Shown: positions 51,537-59,816 of the stretch, piece by piece
How the letters are laid out: each line of letters opens with the position of its first letter
How positions within the stretch are numbered: position 1 is the stretch's first letter
NCBI RefSeq assembly: GCF_000376225.1
Contig: NZ_AQXL01000130.1
Span: 1 to 64,000 of the forward strand
Direction: 5' to 3'
Length of the DNA: 64,000 nt
Origin: Effusibacillus pohliae DSM 22757
GTDB taxonomy: Bacteria > Bacillota > Bacilli > Tumebacillales > Effusibacillaceae
The notes under the pieces: model-generated
The model's database searches: none
What the model was told of the DNA's origin: nothing
The model's input: only the letters and a program-made list of their open reading frames with translations
Program-made: the position numbers and the translations under genes

Positions 51537-52940
51537 TCAGAACAACAGTACGACCGTCAGCAGCAGCAACAGCAAAAAGCAGACGGTAAACGGCCAGCTC
51601 CAAAGCGAGATGCGGAACGGATTTTCCTTGATGAGGGACGACATAATGCCAAGTGTGGCGTTAAACGGTCCCATGATGAAAGTCGTCACCGCTCCGCCCA
51701 GCAGGGCGAGCGTCAGAGCGTTGGCCGAGACGGACAGGCTGGCCGGATCGAGCGATTGCGCCAGCAGCGTGATCGCCACCACCGGGTGCATCCCCAAGTA
51801 GGCCAGTACAAGCGGCAGCAGCGGCAAGCAAGCGAGAAACGCTCCCACTCCGATCGCCCGTTCGATTTGCAGCACCGCCCCGTTGATCGTTTCGCTATAG
51901 CCGGACAGTTGCAACGCCTTGACAAAAAATCCGGCGCTCAAAAAAATGGCGAATTGCTCCCCCATCTTCGGAATCTGCACGGTAACATGGTTGTGCACCT
52001 CCCGCCAAAACGATTTTGCTTGCCCCAACAGCATCGCCCAGGCGAATGCAAACGGCAGGCTGAGGATCGTCACGGTGGTCACGAGTCCGAACGGAAGCCA
52101 GTGCTCAAGCACCACCACCAGCATGAGAAAGAGAATGACTGCTCCCGCAAGTTCTGTCAATTTTTGTTTTGACGGAGAATGGCTGCCGCTGCACGTGGCC
52201 GAGTCCGCCGTGGCCGCCAATTCCCGCAATGAAATTTCGGCTTTCGTTTCAAGCGGAAGCCGCTTTTTTGCGACCTGGTGGCCGGCAACTTGTTGCAGGA
52301 GCCAATCGAGCAGCAAGCTGACGACGCTCAACCCGAACAATAAGGGAAACATCCGCAACCAGTTCGCTTTCGTCAGGTCCATGACGACGCCGACGATCGG
52401 GGCCACCGGCGTCCACAAAATCGGCAGGGCATAGCCGTGAATCATACCGAGTGAGGTAAACCGTTTGCTGTTGCGGATGCCAAACCGGGTCACCGCTCCT
52501 TGCACACTGTAGTACATCAGCGGGAGGGTGGCCAGGTTCAAAAAACTGCTCAGGAAAAAAGCCAGCCCCGACACCGTCCGGTACAGCTGCTGCGGAGTGT
52601 TGACCCGCCGCTGCAGCACTTGCTCAATCGCCGTGTTGTAGCCGCCCAATGGAATCGGCAGGGCCAGCAGCGGAATCAGCGCAAACAAACTTAACAGATT
52701 GAGCATCCCGCCATAAGCGGTTACATACGAGTACCAGTCGATGTGTCCGCTCCACAGCATCAGACTGCCGGTCAGCAGAAACAGTCCGGTCAGAGCCTGT
52801 ACCAGACGGGACGAACCGGGAATCGACAGGATCACCGCGAGCAGCGAAAGCAGGGAGATCACCGGGACCAACCCCTGCAGGCGAAAAAGGGTTGCGATCA
52901 GATATAGGCCGATCAGGGATAGAAACAGGAACGGTTTCAT
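51537..52940 (-). CDS. multi-pass membrane transporter, family uncertain
   Basis: A 467-residue protein with about eleven or twelve helices, a hydrophilic loop near residues 225-265 and conserved-looking LPIPLGGYNTAIEQVL and GMIHGYALPILWTPVAPIVG segments. The layout is that of ion-transporter-like permeases, but I cannot name the family. An operator of the island regulon (52981-52998) overlaps its likely promoter, so it probably moves the pathway substrate or a product. Confidence 0.65.
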   Translation of the reverse strand: MKPFLFLSLIGLYLIATLFRLQGLVPVISLLSLLAVILSIPGSSRLVQALTGLFLLTGSLMLWSGHIDWYSYVTAYGGMLNLLSLFALIPLLALPIPLGGYNTAIEQVLQRRVNTPQQLYRTVSGLAFFLSSFLNLATLPLMYYSVQGAVTRFGIRNSKRFTSLGMIHGYALPILWTPVAPIVGVVMDLTKANWLRMFPLLFGLSVVSLLLDWLLQQVAGHQVAKKRLPLETKAEISLRELAATADSATCSGSHSPSKQKLTELAGAVILFLMLVVVLEHWLPFGLVTTVTILSLPFAFAWAMLLGQAKSFWREVHNHVTVQIPKMGEQFAIFLSAGFFVKALQLSGYSETINGAVLQIERAIGVGAFLACLPLLPLVLAYLGMHPVVAITLLAQSLDPASLSVSANALTLALLGGAVTTFIMGPFNATLGIMSSLIKENPFRISLWSWPFTVCFLLLLLLTVVLLF

Positions 52941-52980
52941 AGGATCACCGGCTTTGGTTGGATTCTGTGTTTAACATTTT

Positions 52981-52998
52981 TGTATATTGTATACCAAA
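52981..52998. promoter_or_regulatory. GntR-type operator, site 1
   Basis: Reverse complement reads TTTGGTATACAATATACA, matching the core of sites 2-4. It overlaps a possible leftward promoter (TTGTTC, 18 bp, TATACA) for the permease at 51537-52940. Confidence 0.6.
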
Positions 52999-53122
52999 CA
53001 GCTGGGCTTGAGAACAAGTGAAGCGATTGTGTCGGATGCGGTCGAATCTCCGGATTTCTTGGGGAATCCTTGATTTAGAAATATTTTCTAGTGGTCAGGT
53101 TGAAAAAAATTTTCAAAGAATA

Positions 53123-53151
53123 TTCATATTTTGCGGACGATTTGCTATGAT
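53123..53151 (+). promoter_or_regulatory. SigA promoter for the creatininase-family gene
   Basis: TTCATA (53123-53128), 17 bp, TATGAT (53146-53151). Operator site 2 lies about 10 bp downstream, over the likely transcription start. Confidence 0.5.
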
Positions 53152-53160
53152 GTTGGTAGG

Positions 53161-53178
53161 TTGGTATACAAAACACAA
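53161..53178. promoter_or_regulatory. GntR-type operator, site 2
   Basis: TTGGTATACAAAACACAA; the first half is identical to sites 3 and 4, the second half is weaker. Located 38 bp before the creatininase-family start codon. Confidence 0.6.
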
Positions 53179-53215
53179 TTTTGACTGTTAGGTCGAGAAG
53201 CAGGAGGTTGCGCGC

Positions 53216-53968
53216 ATGAAATCCTATCTTCTCACTGAAATGACCTGGCCGGAGGTGAAGCAAGCCCTCGAGACGGTCAAACTGGCGATCATACCGGTGG
53301 GCGCTCACGAACAGCACGGTCCTCACATGAAAGAAAGCTGCGACGCTGTACTGGCAGCCGAAATGGCGAAAAAACTGGCGGAACGGTTGCACCCGCACGT
53401 TCTGGTGACGCCTCCCGTCAACTTTGGCGTTTCGATTCACCACATCGAGTTTCCGGGAACGATCACTTTGCAGCCGGATACGCTGATCCGCCTGTTGCGG
53501 GATATCGTGTGGTCCTTGCAGCAGCACGGCATCGGCAAGTTTCTGTTGCTCAATTCGCACGGCGGGAATCAATCGACACTGAGCGTCGCCTGCACGATTT
53601 TGACGCATGAGCTGGGGGCGGAGCTTTATTACGCGAAAACCACCGCATCCGCCAGGGAAGCGATGAAGAAGCATATCACGTCGACGCTGTACGGCCACAG
53701 TTGTGAACGCGAGGTGTCGGAAGCGCTTTACCTGGCTCCCCATCTGGTGCATCCCGACCGGCTGGAAAAAGGGGATATCCGGGAAGGACGCTGGCGCCTG
53801 CTGCGTCCGGGCCATGCTGTGCAAGGAACATACCGGTATCAAGAAATGACGGCCAACGGCTGCATCGGCGACGCTACCCGGGCAAGCTACGAAGCAGGCA
53901 AGGACATTGTGGAAGAAGCGCTGCACAACCTCACCGAGTCGCTGCGGCAAATTTTGCAAATCGATTAG
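53216..53968 (+). CDS. creatininase family amidohydrolase
   Basis: A 250-residue metal-dependent hydrolase. Metal ligands of the family are in place: E32 and H34 in GAHEQHGPH, D43 in ESCDAVLAAEM, H115 in NSHGGN, and a Glu in HSCEREVSEALY (near 164). Members hydrolyse creatinine or other cyclic amides and related substrates, so the exact substrate is open. AGGAGG precedes the ATG. First gene of the rightward island, behind operator site 2. Confidence 0.88.
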   Translation: MKSYLLTEMTWPEVKQALETVKLAIIPVGAHEQHGPHMKESCDAVLAAEMAKKLAERLHPHVLVTPPVNFGVSIHHIEFPGTITLQPDTLIRLLRDIVWSLQQHGIGKFLLLNSHGGNQSTLSVACTILTHELGAELYYAKTTASAREAMKKHITSTLYGHSCEREVSEALYLAPHLVHPDRLEKGDIREGRWRLLRPGHAVQGTYRYQEMTANGCIGDATRASYEAGKDIVEEALHNLTESLRQILQID

Positions 53969-54049
53969 GACAGATTAGGACAAACAGAAGGGATTTACAA
54001 CGCGTATCCTGAATTTGCAACCCAATTCGCGGAAATACCCAAAGGGCAT

Positions 54050-54087
54050 TAGTCGCGCCAAGGCACCAGAGGTGCCAGGTCGCGCTA
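54050..54087 (+). promoter_or_regulatory. bulged hairpin next to the permease ribosome site
   Basis: GGCACC-AGA-GGTGCC forms the tip and GG/CC, CGCG/CGCG and TAG/CTA extend it with single-base bulges. It ends directly at AAAGGAGGTG, whose nearest ATG (54098) is only three bases away. It may control or simply shield translation initiation, or be a repeat element. Confidence 0.4.
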
Positions 54088-54184
54088 AAGGAGGTGAATG
54101 TTCGGAAACGGGCGGGCGCACAAAAGGGAATCGCTGGTTGTCGATCAAAAAGTCAAAAAGTTCAGGAAGAAGGTGTGCGAAAAA

Positions 54185-55636
54185 ATGACATTAACCGCAG
54201 CTCATTGGATCTATGCTTTGGTGACCCTGGTCGTGATCCTCACGGTTCTGTTTCGAAGGGGCGTCGTTTTGCCGACTCTCGTTGGCACATTGCTGGTCGC
54301 TTGGGTGCACAAAGGAAGTTTTGTCGGTGGACTGCAGGCGATTTTCAATGCGAATCTGGTAGCGGCGAAGGAACTGTTCAGCATTTTTCTGATCATCACG
54401 TTCATGGTGGCGCTGCTGCATTCTCTGAAAGATCTCGGAGCGGACAAGAGGATGATCACACCGATCCAAAAAGTGTTCACCAACGGACACGTGGCCTTCT
54501 GGGTGTTGGCCGGGATCACCTATTTCATTTCCCTCTTTTTCTGGCCGACTCCTGCTGTACCCCTGCTTGGCGCTTTGCTGATCCCAGCGGCGATTCGGGC
54601 GGGCCTGCCGGCGATGGGCGCGGCGATGGTGGTTGCGATTGCGGGTCAGGGCATGGCCTTGTCGTCCGACTATGTGATGCAAGTGGCTCCGATGCTCAGC
54701 GCGAAAGCGGCAGGCGTCGACAAATCGTTGGTCGCCGACCGCGGATTGCTGCTGTCGCTGATCACCGGCGGAACGGCGATGATCGTTTCCTATGCGCTGA
54801 TGGCCAAACGTATGCGAAAAGCGGGGGATCTTGAAATTGACCGCGAACTTGGCATCCTCGGCTCCCTGCAGACGCAGGCGGAAGTGTCTGCCGCATCGGA
54901 AACCGGCTCTCCTCAGATGACCGCCATGGAAAAATGGGGCAAGCTGTTCGCCGTACTGGTCCCGCTGTCCTTGCTGGCGGTTGTGGTCTATATGGCGTCT
55001 ACCAAAATCAACGGGCGGATGGGCGGATTTGAAGGCGGTGACGGCGCCGCGTTTATCGGCGGTGTGGCAGCCCTGTTGCTGGTGCTGGCGTCGTTTGCAT
55101 ACGGCCGTGTGCACGCGCTCGATAAAATCAGCGAGCATATGGTGGAAGGATTCGTGTTTGCGTTCAAAGCGATGGGGCCGGTCGTGCCGATCGCAGGCTT
55201 CTTTTTCCTCGGCAGCGGTGATTTTGCCGGAACCATTCTGTCGTTGAAAGAGGGAATGAAGGCACCCCATTTTCTGCCGGATTTGGTGCAGGCGGCTCAG
55301 TCGTTCATCCCGGCGAACGGATTCCTTACGGCGTTTGGCATTTTGCTGGTGGGAATGTTGTGCGGGCTGGAAGGTTCCGGTTTTTCCGGATTGCCGTTGA
55401 CCGGCAGTCTATCGGGGGCACTGGCGGCTGGGGCGCATGTGGATCCTGCCACGTTGGCGGCGATCGGACAGATGGGATCGGTCTGGACGGGCGGCGGCAC
55501 GCTGATTGCCTGGTCATCGCTGGTGGCGGTCGCCGGTTTTGCAGGCGTACCTGTGATCGAACTGGCGCGCAAAAACTTCTTGCCGGTTGTGGCGGGGCTG
55601 GTGTTGTCGACGATCGTGGCGCTTGTAATCTGGTAA
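54185..55636 (+). CDS. multi-pass membrane transporter, family uncertain
   Basis: A 483-residue protein with about twelve helices. FFWPTPAVPLLGALLIPAAIRAGLP and the Gly-rich LCGLEGSGFSGLPLTGSLSG look like substrate-site hairpins of ion-transporter-type permeases. Start uncertain: ATG 54185 follows GAAGAAGGTG, while ATG 54098 follows a perfect but very close AAAGGAGG and adds 29 basic residues. It lies between the creatininase gene and operator site 3, suggesting import of the island's substrate. Confidence 0.7.
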   Translation: MTLTAAHWIYALVTLVVILTVLFRRGVVLPTLVGTLLVAWVHKGSFVGGLQAIFNANLVAAKELFSIFLIITFMVALLHSLKDLGADKRMITPIQKVFTNGHVAFWVLAGITYFISLFFWPTPAVPLLGALLIPAAIRAGLPAMGAAMVVAIAGQGMALSSDYVMQVAPMLSAKAAGVDKSLVADRGLLLSLITGGTAMIVSYALMAKRMRKAGDLEIDRELGILGSLQTQAEVSAASETGSPQMTAMEKWGKLFAVLVPLSLLAVVVYMASTKINGRMGGFEGGDGAAFIGGVAALLLVLASFAYGRVHALDKISEHMVEGFVFAFKAMGPVVPIAGFFFLGSGDFAGTILSLKEGMKAPHFLPDLVQAAQSFIPANGFLTAFGILLVGMLCGLEGSGFSGLPLTGSLSGALAAGAHVDPATLAAIGQMGSVWTGGGTLIAWSSLVAVAGFAGVPVIELARKNFLPVVAGLVLSTIVALVIW

Positions 55637-55663
55637 AGAGTTTGAAAGTTTTGCAAAAAACAG

Positions 55664-55692
55664 TTGACGCAATAGAGATGGATCGGTAAAAT
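55664..55692 (+). promoter_or_regulatory. SigA promoter for the HDO-ALDH operon
   Basis: TTGACG, 17 bp, TAAAAT. Operator site 3 begins 13 bp after the -10 box. A second possible promoter (TTGATA at 55802, TACAAT at 55823, 15-bp spacer) contains site 4. Confidence 0.6.
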
Positions 55693-55705
55693 GAAGATAA
55701 GAATT

Positions 55706-55724
55706 TTGGTATACCAAATACCAA
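55706..55724. promoter_or_regulatory. GntR-type operator, site 3
   Basis: TTGGTATACCAAATACCAA: a perfect 12-bp palindrome TTGGTATACCAA followed by an extra half ATACCAA. It matches the TnGTnnnACnA signature of FadR-subfamily GntR sites. Confidence 0.7.
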
Positions 55725-55809
55725 GAACGCATAAGTGTAAACCAATCGCACTTGCTAAAGCAAACGAATCACGGGCGTATGAGGGTTCGGCGGCTCAATA
55801 CTTGATAGT

Positions 55810-55827
55810 TTGGTATACCATATACAA
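55810..55827. promoter_or_regulatory. GntR-type operator, site 4
   Basis: TTGGTATACCATATACAA, with the same TTGGTATACCA core and a following ATACAA half. It lies 57 bp before the HDO gene. Together with site 3 it could allow repression by looping or cooperative binding. Confidence 0.7.
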
Positions 55828-55884
55828 TAAACAGCAGTGAACTGACCGAATCCCCGGCCCGCAAAACAAAGGAGGAATCTTGTC

Positions 55885-56604
55885 ATGGCCGAAATGTTGC
55901 CACGCGAAGAGTTTCGCAAACAGTTGGAGGAAGCGATCAAGGGCAAGCACAGCCAGGCGTCTCCGTTCAGTGTCGCCTGGTCGAACGGGCAGCTGCAGCG
56001 TGAACATTTTGCCCGCTGGGCGGAAAACCACTACCACTACGTAGGCCCGTTTGCCGACTATCTGGCCTACATCTACGCGAACATTCCCGACAAACTGACG
56101 GACGCAAAGGATTTTATCCTGCAAAACATGTGGGAAGAAGAATTGGGGGGTGACCGGCACACCGACCTGCTGATCCGATTTGCGGAAGCGTGCGGGACCA
56201 CCCGCGAACGGGTGACCGACCCGGCCAACATGCTGCCCACTACGCTCGGGCTGCAAAGCTGGTGTTACGCTGTCGCTTTCCGGGAGCATTTCGTGGTGGC
56301 GACCGCCGCTCTGATCGTCGGTCTCGAATCGCAGGTGCCGGACATCTACCGCAAGCAGCTGCCGCCGTTGAAGGAAAAATACGGTTTTACCGATGAAGAA
56401 GTCGAATTCTTCGACCTGCACATCGTATCGGACGAAATTCACGGGGAGCGCGGCTACCAAATCGTGCTCGACTATGCGGATACCCCCGAACTGCAGCAAC
56501 GCTGCCTGGAAATCGTGCGCACCGGCGCGAAAATGAGATGGATGTACATGGATGGACTCTATCGCGCCTATGTGCAGCCGGATCTCGAAAAAGTAGGAGT
56601 GTAG
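55885..56604 (+). CDS. heme-oxygenase-like diiron oxidase (HDO/PqqC-TenA fold)
   Basis: A 239-residue all-helical protein of the iron-containing redox enzyme family. The full ligand set of HDO enzymes such as CADD is present with the right spacing: E85 and H92 (EELGGDRH), E148 (GLESQ), and H179, D183, H186 (HIVSDEIH). HDOs activate O2 at a diiron site for oxidative decarboxylation, C-C or C-N cleavage or N-oxygenation, so the reaction cannot be read from the sequence. GGAGGAA precedes the ATG. It heads an operon with an aldehyde dehydrogenase, which suggests an aldehyde product. Confidence 0.85.
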   Translation: MAEMLPREEFRKQLEEAIKGKHSQASPFSVAWSNGQLQREHFARWAENHYHYVGPFADYLAYIYANIPDKLTDAKDFILQNMWEEELGGDRHTDLLIRFAEACGTTRERVTDPANMLPTTLGLQSWCYAVAFREHFVVATAALIVGLESQVPDIYRKQLPPLKEKYGFTDEEVEFFDLHIVSDEIHGERGYQIVLDYADTPELQQRCLEIVRTGAKMRWMYMDGLYRAYVQPDLEKVGV

Positions 56605-56622
56605 CAGCCTCAATCGGCGGCA

Positions 56623-56655
56623 AACGGCAGTTTTCCCGCGCGGAAAACTGCCGTT
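56623..56655 (+). other. 14-bp perfect hairpin between HDO and ALDH genes
   Basis: AACGGCAGTTTTCC (56623-56636) and its exact complement (56642-56655) with a five-base loop. No T-run follows, so it is more likely a processing or stability element in the operon mRNA than a terminator. Confidence 0.55.
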
Positions 56656-56689
56656 CCGGCCTGTATCAACGAATGAAGAAGGTGGCAGG

Positions 56690-58153
56690 ATGATCGGAAC
56701 CACAGTCCATACGTACAAAAATTACATCGGCGGCGAATGGGTGGAAGCGTCGAACGGCGAAACGTTTGACAGCATCAATCCGGCGGATACGGAAGACATC
56801 GTCGGACGTTTTCCGGCCTGCACGGCGGAAGATGCGATCCGGGCGATCCGCGCGGCGGAAGCAGCGTTTCCCGGATGGGCCAGGACAGCTCCCGCCAAGC
56901 GGGCGGAGATTCTGAACAAAGCGGCCGATCTTCTGGAACGTCGGCTGGAGAGAATCGCGCAGGAACTGACCCGGGAAGAAGGAAAAGTGATCTCCGCCAG
57001 CCGAATGGAAGTCAAACGCTCCGCCGCCACCTTACGCTATTATGCGGCAGAAGGCCTCAGTTTCAGCGGCGAAACGTTCCCGAACGACGATCCCGCTTCC
57101 CTCGTGTTTACGATCCGCGAACCTTTGGGGGTGGTATCGGTGATCACCCCGTGGAATTTTCCCGTATCCATTCCGGCGAGAAAAATCGCCCCCGCCCTGA
57201 TCACCGGCAACACGGTGGTGTTCAAGCCGGCATCCGATACGCCGTTGATGGGGTTGCGGCTGGTGGAAGCGTTGGTCGATGCCGGGGTTCCGGCCGGAGT
57301 CCTGAACTTTGTGACCGGATCCGCGTCGAAGGTGGGGCAGCCATTGACCGCGGATCCGGCGGTCAAGGCGGTCACGTTCACCGGATCGACGCAGGCGGGA
57401 GAAGCGATCCACCGTTCCGTGCCGCTGACGACCCGCACCCAGATGGAGTTGGGCGGCAAAAATCCGCTTTTGATCATGGAAGACGCCGACCTGGAGAAAG
57501 CGGTGGAGCTGACGATCAAAGGCGGTTTTGAGTTGACGGGCCAGGCGTGCACCGGCACCAGCCGCGTGATTGTGATGCGTTCCGTGCACGATCAATACGT
57601 GGAAAAGCTCGTGCAGCACACCAGCCGGTTAAAAATCGGCAACGGCTTTACCGACGGCGTGCAGATCGGTCCGCTGGCGAATCGCAGTCAACTGGCAACG
57701 GTGATTGACTATGTGGCAGTCGGCCGGGCGGAAGGGGCGACATTGGTGTACGGTGGCGAACATCTGACAGACGGCGAGTACGGTAAAGGCTACTACGTGC
57801 GGCCGGCCATTTTTACCGGTGTCACACCGGATATGCGCATCGCCCGGGAAGAAATTTTTGGGCCGGTCGTGGCTGTGATCGCGGTCGACAGCCTGGAAGA
57901 AGCCCTGCGGGTGGCCAATTCGGTCGAGTACGGACTCTCCGCATCGATCGTCACGAAGGATCTCGAAAAGGCGCAAATTTTTGTCAAAGAGATTCAATCC
58001 GGCACAGTCAAGGTCAACCGCACGACCACCGGTAACCTGATGAACGTGCCATTTGGCGGATTGAAAAAATCGAGCTCGTCCACATTCCGGGAATCGGGCC
58101 GGGTCGGACTGGAATTTTTCACGCAGATGAAGACAGTGTACTTCGGGTATTGA
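56690..58153 (+). CDS. NAD(P)-dependent aldehyde dehydrogenase
   Basis: A 487-residue ALDH. ITPWNFP, FTGSTQAGEAI, the catalytic Glu in MELGGKNPLL and Cys in GQACTGTSR, and EEIFGPV are all intact. The GQACTGTSR motif and overall look are closest to 2-oxoglutarate semialdehyde (2,5-dioxovalerate) dehydrogenases, but substrate prediction in this family is weak. GAAGGTGGCAGG precedes the ATG. It probably oxidises the aldehyde produced in the island's pathway. Confidence 0.9.
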   Translation: MIGTTVHTYKNYIGGEWVEASNGETFDSINPADTEDIVGRFPACTAEDAIRAIRAAEAAFPGWARTAPAKRAEILNKAADLLERRLERIAQELTREEGKVISASRMEVKRSAATLRYYAAEGLSFSGETFPNDDPASLVFTIREPLGVVSVITPWNFPVSIPARKIAPALITGNTVVFKPASDTPLMGLRLVEALVDAGVPAGVLNFVTGSASKVGQPLTADPAVKAVTFTGSTQAGEAIHRSVPLTTRTQMELGGKNPLLIMEDADLEKAVELTIKGGFELTGQACTGTSRVIVMRSVHDQYVEKLVQHTSRLKIGNGFTDGVQIGPLANRSQLATVIDYVAVGRAEGATLVYGGEHLTDGEYGKGYYVRPAIFTGVTPDMRIAREEIFGPVVAVIAVDSLEEALRVANSVEYGLSASIVTKDLEKAQIFVKEIQSGTVKVNRTTTGNLMNVPFGGLKKSSSSTFRESGRVGLEFFTQMKTVYFGY

Positions 58154-58171
58154 GACGGAAGGAGAGTGGAT

Positions 58172-58651
58172 ATGAAACAAGTGTTCAAGTTGGAACTGGC
58201 GGACGCAAAACGGATGATCGAGGCGGCGAAGCAAAAAGCAGCGGAGATTGGCGTCCCGGAAACGATCGCGATCGTCGATGACGGCGGCCACCTGATCGCG
58301 CTGGAACGGATGGACGGCGCCCGCATCACCGGTCCGGAGATCGCGGCGGCAAAAGCGTTTACGGCCGCTGGCCACAAACGTTCCACCCATCTGTTCAACA
58401 CAGAGCCGAACGGACCGGCGCTGCCCGGCAACGAGGCGTACGGCATCCAATTGATGTTTCCGGGCAAGTTCGCCATTTTCGTAGGAGGCTTCCCGGTTGT
58501 CGTCGACGGCCAGGTGATCGGCGGCGTCGGCATCAGCGGCGGCAACGGCGAACAGGATACGGCGGTTGGCACGGCTGCGCTGCAGGCACTGAAGGAAGCA
58601 CTGGCCCCGGCAGGCCACACGGTGGTCGCCGAGCCGAACATCAAGCTCTAG
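58172..58651 (+). CDS. GlcG/HbpS family protein (DUF336)
   Basis: A 159-residue protein with the family start LADAKRMIEAAKQKAAEIGVP, IVDDGGHLIALERMDGA, and the C-terminal GVGISGGNGEQDTAVG. Relatives are linked to glycolate and diol use or bind heme; the general function is unknown. ATG 58172 follows GGAGAGTGG; the stop of the ALDH gene is 18 bp upstream. Confidence 0.85.
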   Translation: MKQVFKLELADAKRMIEAAKQKAAEIGVPETIAIVDDGGHLIALERMDGARITGPEIAAAKAFTAAGHKRSTHLFNTEPNGPALPGNEAYGIQLMFPGKFAIFVGGFPVVVDGQVIGGVGISGGNGEQDTAVGTAALQALKEALAPAGHTVVAEPNIKL

Positions 58652-58675
58652 TTCAAGCGAAAAGAAGGGATTTCG

Positions 58676-59254
58676 ATGTCCTATCGGCAACTGATCATCG
58701 GATTTGCACGATCCGGGGTTCTCGGGTACGGCGGGGGCCCCTCGGTGATCCCCTTGATCCGGTATGAAGCGGTCGAAAAGTACAGATGGATGAGCGACGA
58801 AGATTTCGGCGATGTGCTTGCGTTGGCGAACGCGCTGCCCGGCCCGATTGCCACGAAAATGGCCGCTTACATCGGATACAGGGTGAAAGGCACCTCGGGT
58901 GCCGTTGTCGCGATTCTGGCCCACATTCTGCCTACCGTCATCGCCATGATCGGGCTGCTTGGCTCGCTGTACGCCCTCCGGGAATCATCCGTGGTAAGCG
59001 GCATGATCCGGGCGGTAGGACCTGTGATCGGGGTGATGCTGGCGGTGATGGCGTATGAGTTTTTCGCCAAAACGTGGAAAGGGATGGGGCCGGTGCGGGC
59101 GATTCTGGTGACGCTCGTCAGCCTGCTGGCTTTGCAGGGACTGGGCATCCATCCGGCCGTGTTGATTGTCGTGTTCCTGGCGGTCGCATTTTTCAAGACT
59201 ACCTTTAAAAATACGGTTGCTTCATCAGCGAAAGGGACGGCGGAAAAATTATGA
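58676..59254 (+). CDS. half-size ChrA (chromate transporter) family protein, first of a pair
   Basis: A 192-residue membrane protein with about six helices. LGYGGGPSVIPLIR and LALANALPGPIATKMAAYIGY are the ChrA motifs. Half-size ChrA proteins work as pairs of homologous units; its partner begins four bases before its stop (ATGA). In an accessory catabolic operon the pair may export an organic or oxo-anion rather than chromate. Confidence 0.85.
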   Translation: MSYRQLIIGFARSGVLGYGGGPSVIPLIRYEAVEKYRWMSDEDFGDVLALANALPGPIATKMAAYIGYRVKGTSGAVVAILAHILPTVIAMIGLLGSLYALRESSVVSGMIRAVGPVIGVMLAVMAYEFFAKTWKGMGPVRAILVTLVSLLALQGLGIHPAVLIVVFLAVAFFKTTFKNTVASSAKGTAEKL

Positions 59255-59781
59255 CGTATCTGCAATTGTTTTGGGCGTTTTTTCTATCGAATATCCTGGG
59301 CTATGGCGGCGGTCCGCCTTCGATTCCGCTGATCCAGAAGGAAGTGGTCGACCACTACGGATGGCTGACGTTGAAACAGTTCGGCGATCTGCTCGCTTTG
59401 GGGAATGCGCTGCCGGGACCGATCGCGACGAAAATGGCCGGGTTTGTCGGATACCAGGTGGGCGGTGTGACGGGGGCTGCGGTCGCTCTGATCGCCACCG
59501 TGCTGCCTTCGGCGGTGGCTGTGGTGGTACTGTTCAAATTTGTCGATCTGTTCCGGGAAGCCCCGCAAGTGAAAGCGATGACGCGGGCGGTGCAACCGGT
59601 GGTGGCGGTGCTGCTCGCTGTGCTGGCGTACCAATTTTTGCTTGATGCGTGGCACGCCAGCGGGTGGCTCAACACCGGCGTGCTGGCGATCGCCAGTTAT
59701 GTGGCGCTGGAGGTCATCAAGATTCACCCGGCCTTCGTGATCTCGGGAGCGTTGGCGTATGGGGCTTTGTTTCTCAGTTAA
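59251..59781 (+). CDS. half-size ChrA family protein, second of a pair
   Basis: A 176-residue partner of the preceding gene, with LGYGGGPPSIPLIQKEVVDHYGWL and LALGNALPGPIATKMAGFVGY and about six helices. Similarity to the first unit is strong over the N-terminal half. The two probably make a heterodimeric antiparallel transporter. Confidence 0.85.
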   Translation: MTYLQLFWAFFLSNILGYGGGPPSIPLIQKEVVDHYGWLTLKQFGDLLALGNALPGPIATKMAGFVGYQVGGVTGAAVALIATVLPSAVAVVVLFKFVDLFREAPQVKAMTRAVQPVVAVLLAVLAYQFLLDAWHASGWLNTGVLAIASYVALEVIKIHPAFVISGALAYGALFLS

Positions 59782-59816
59782 CCGGCAGCTTGCAGGCAAG
59801 GAGGTGAGCCGCCAGG

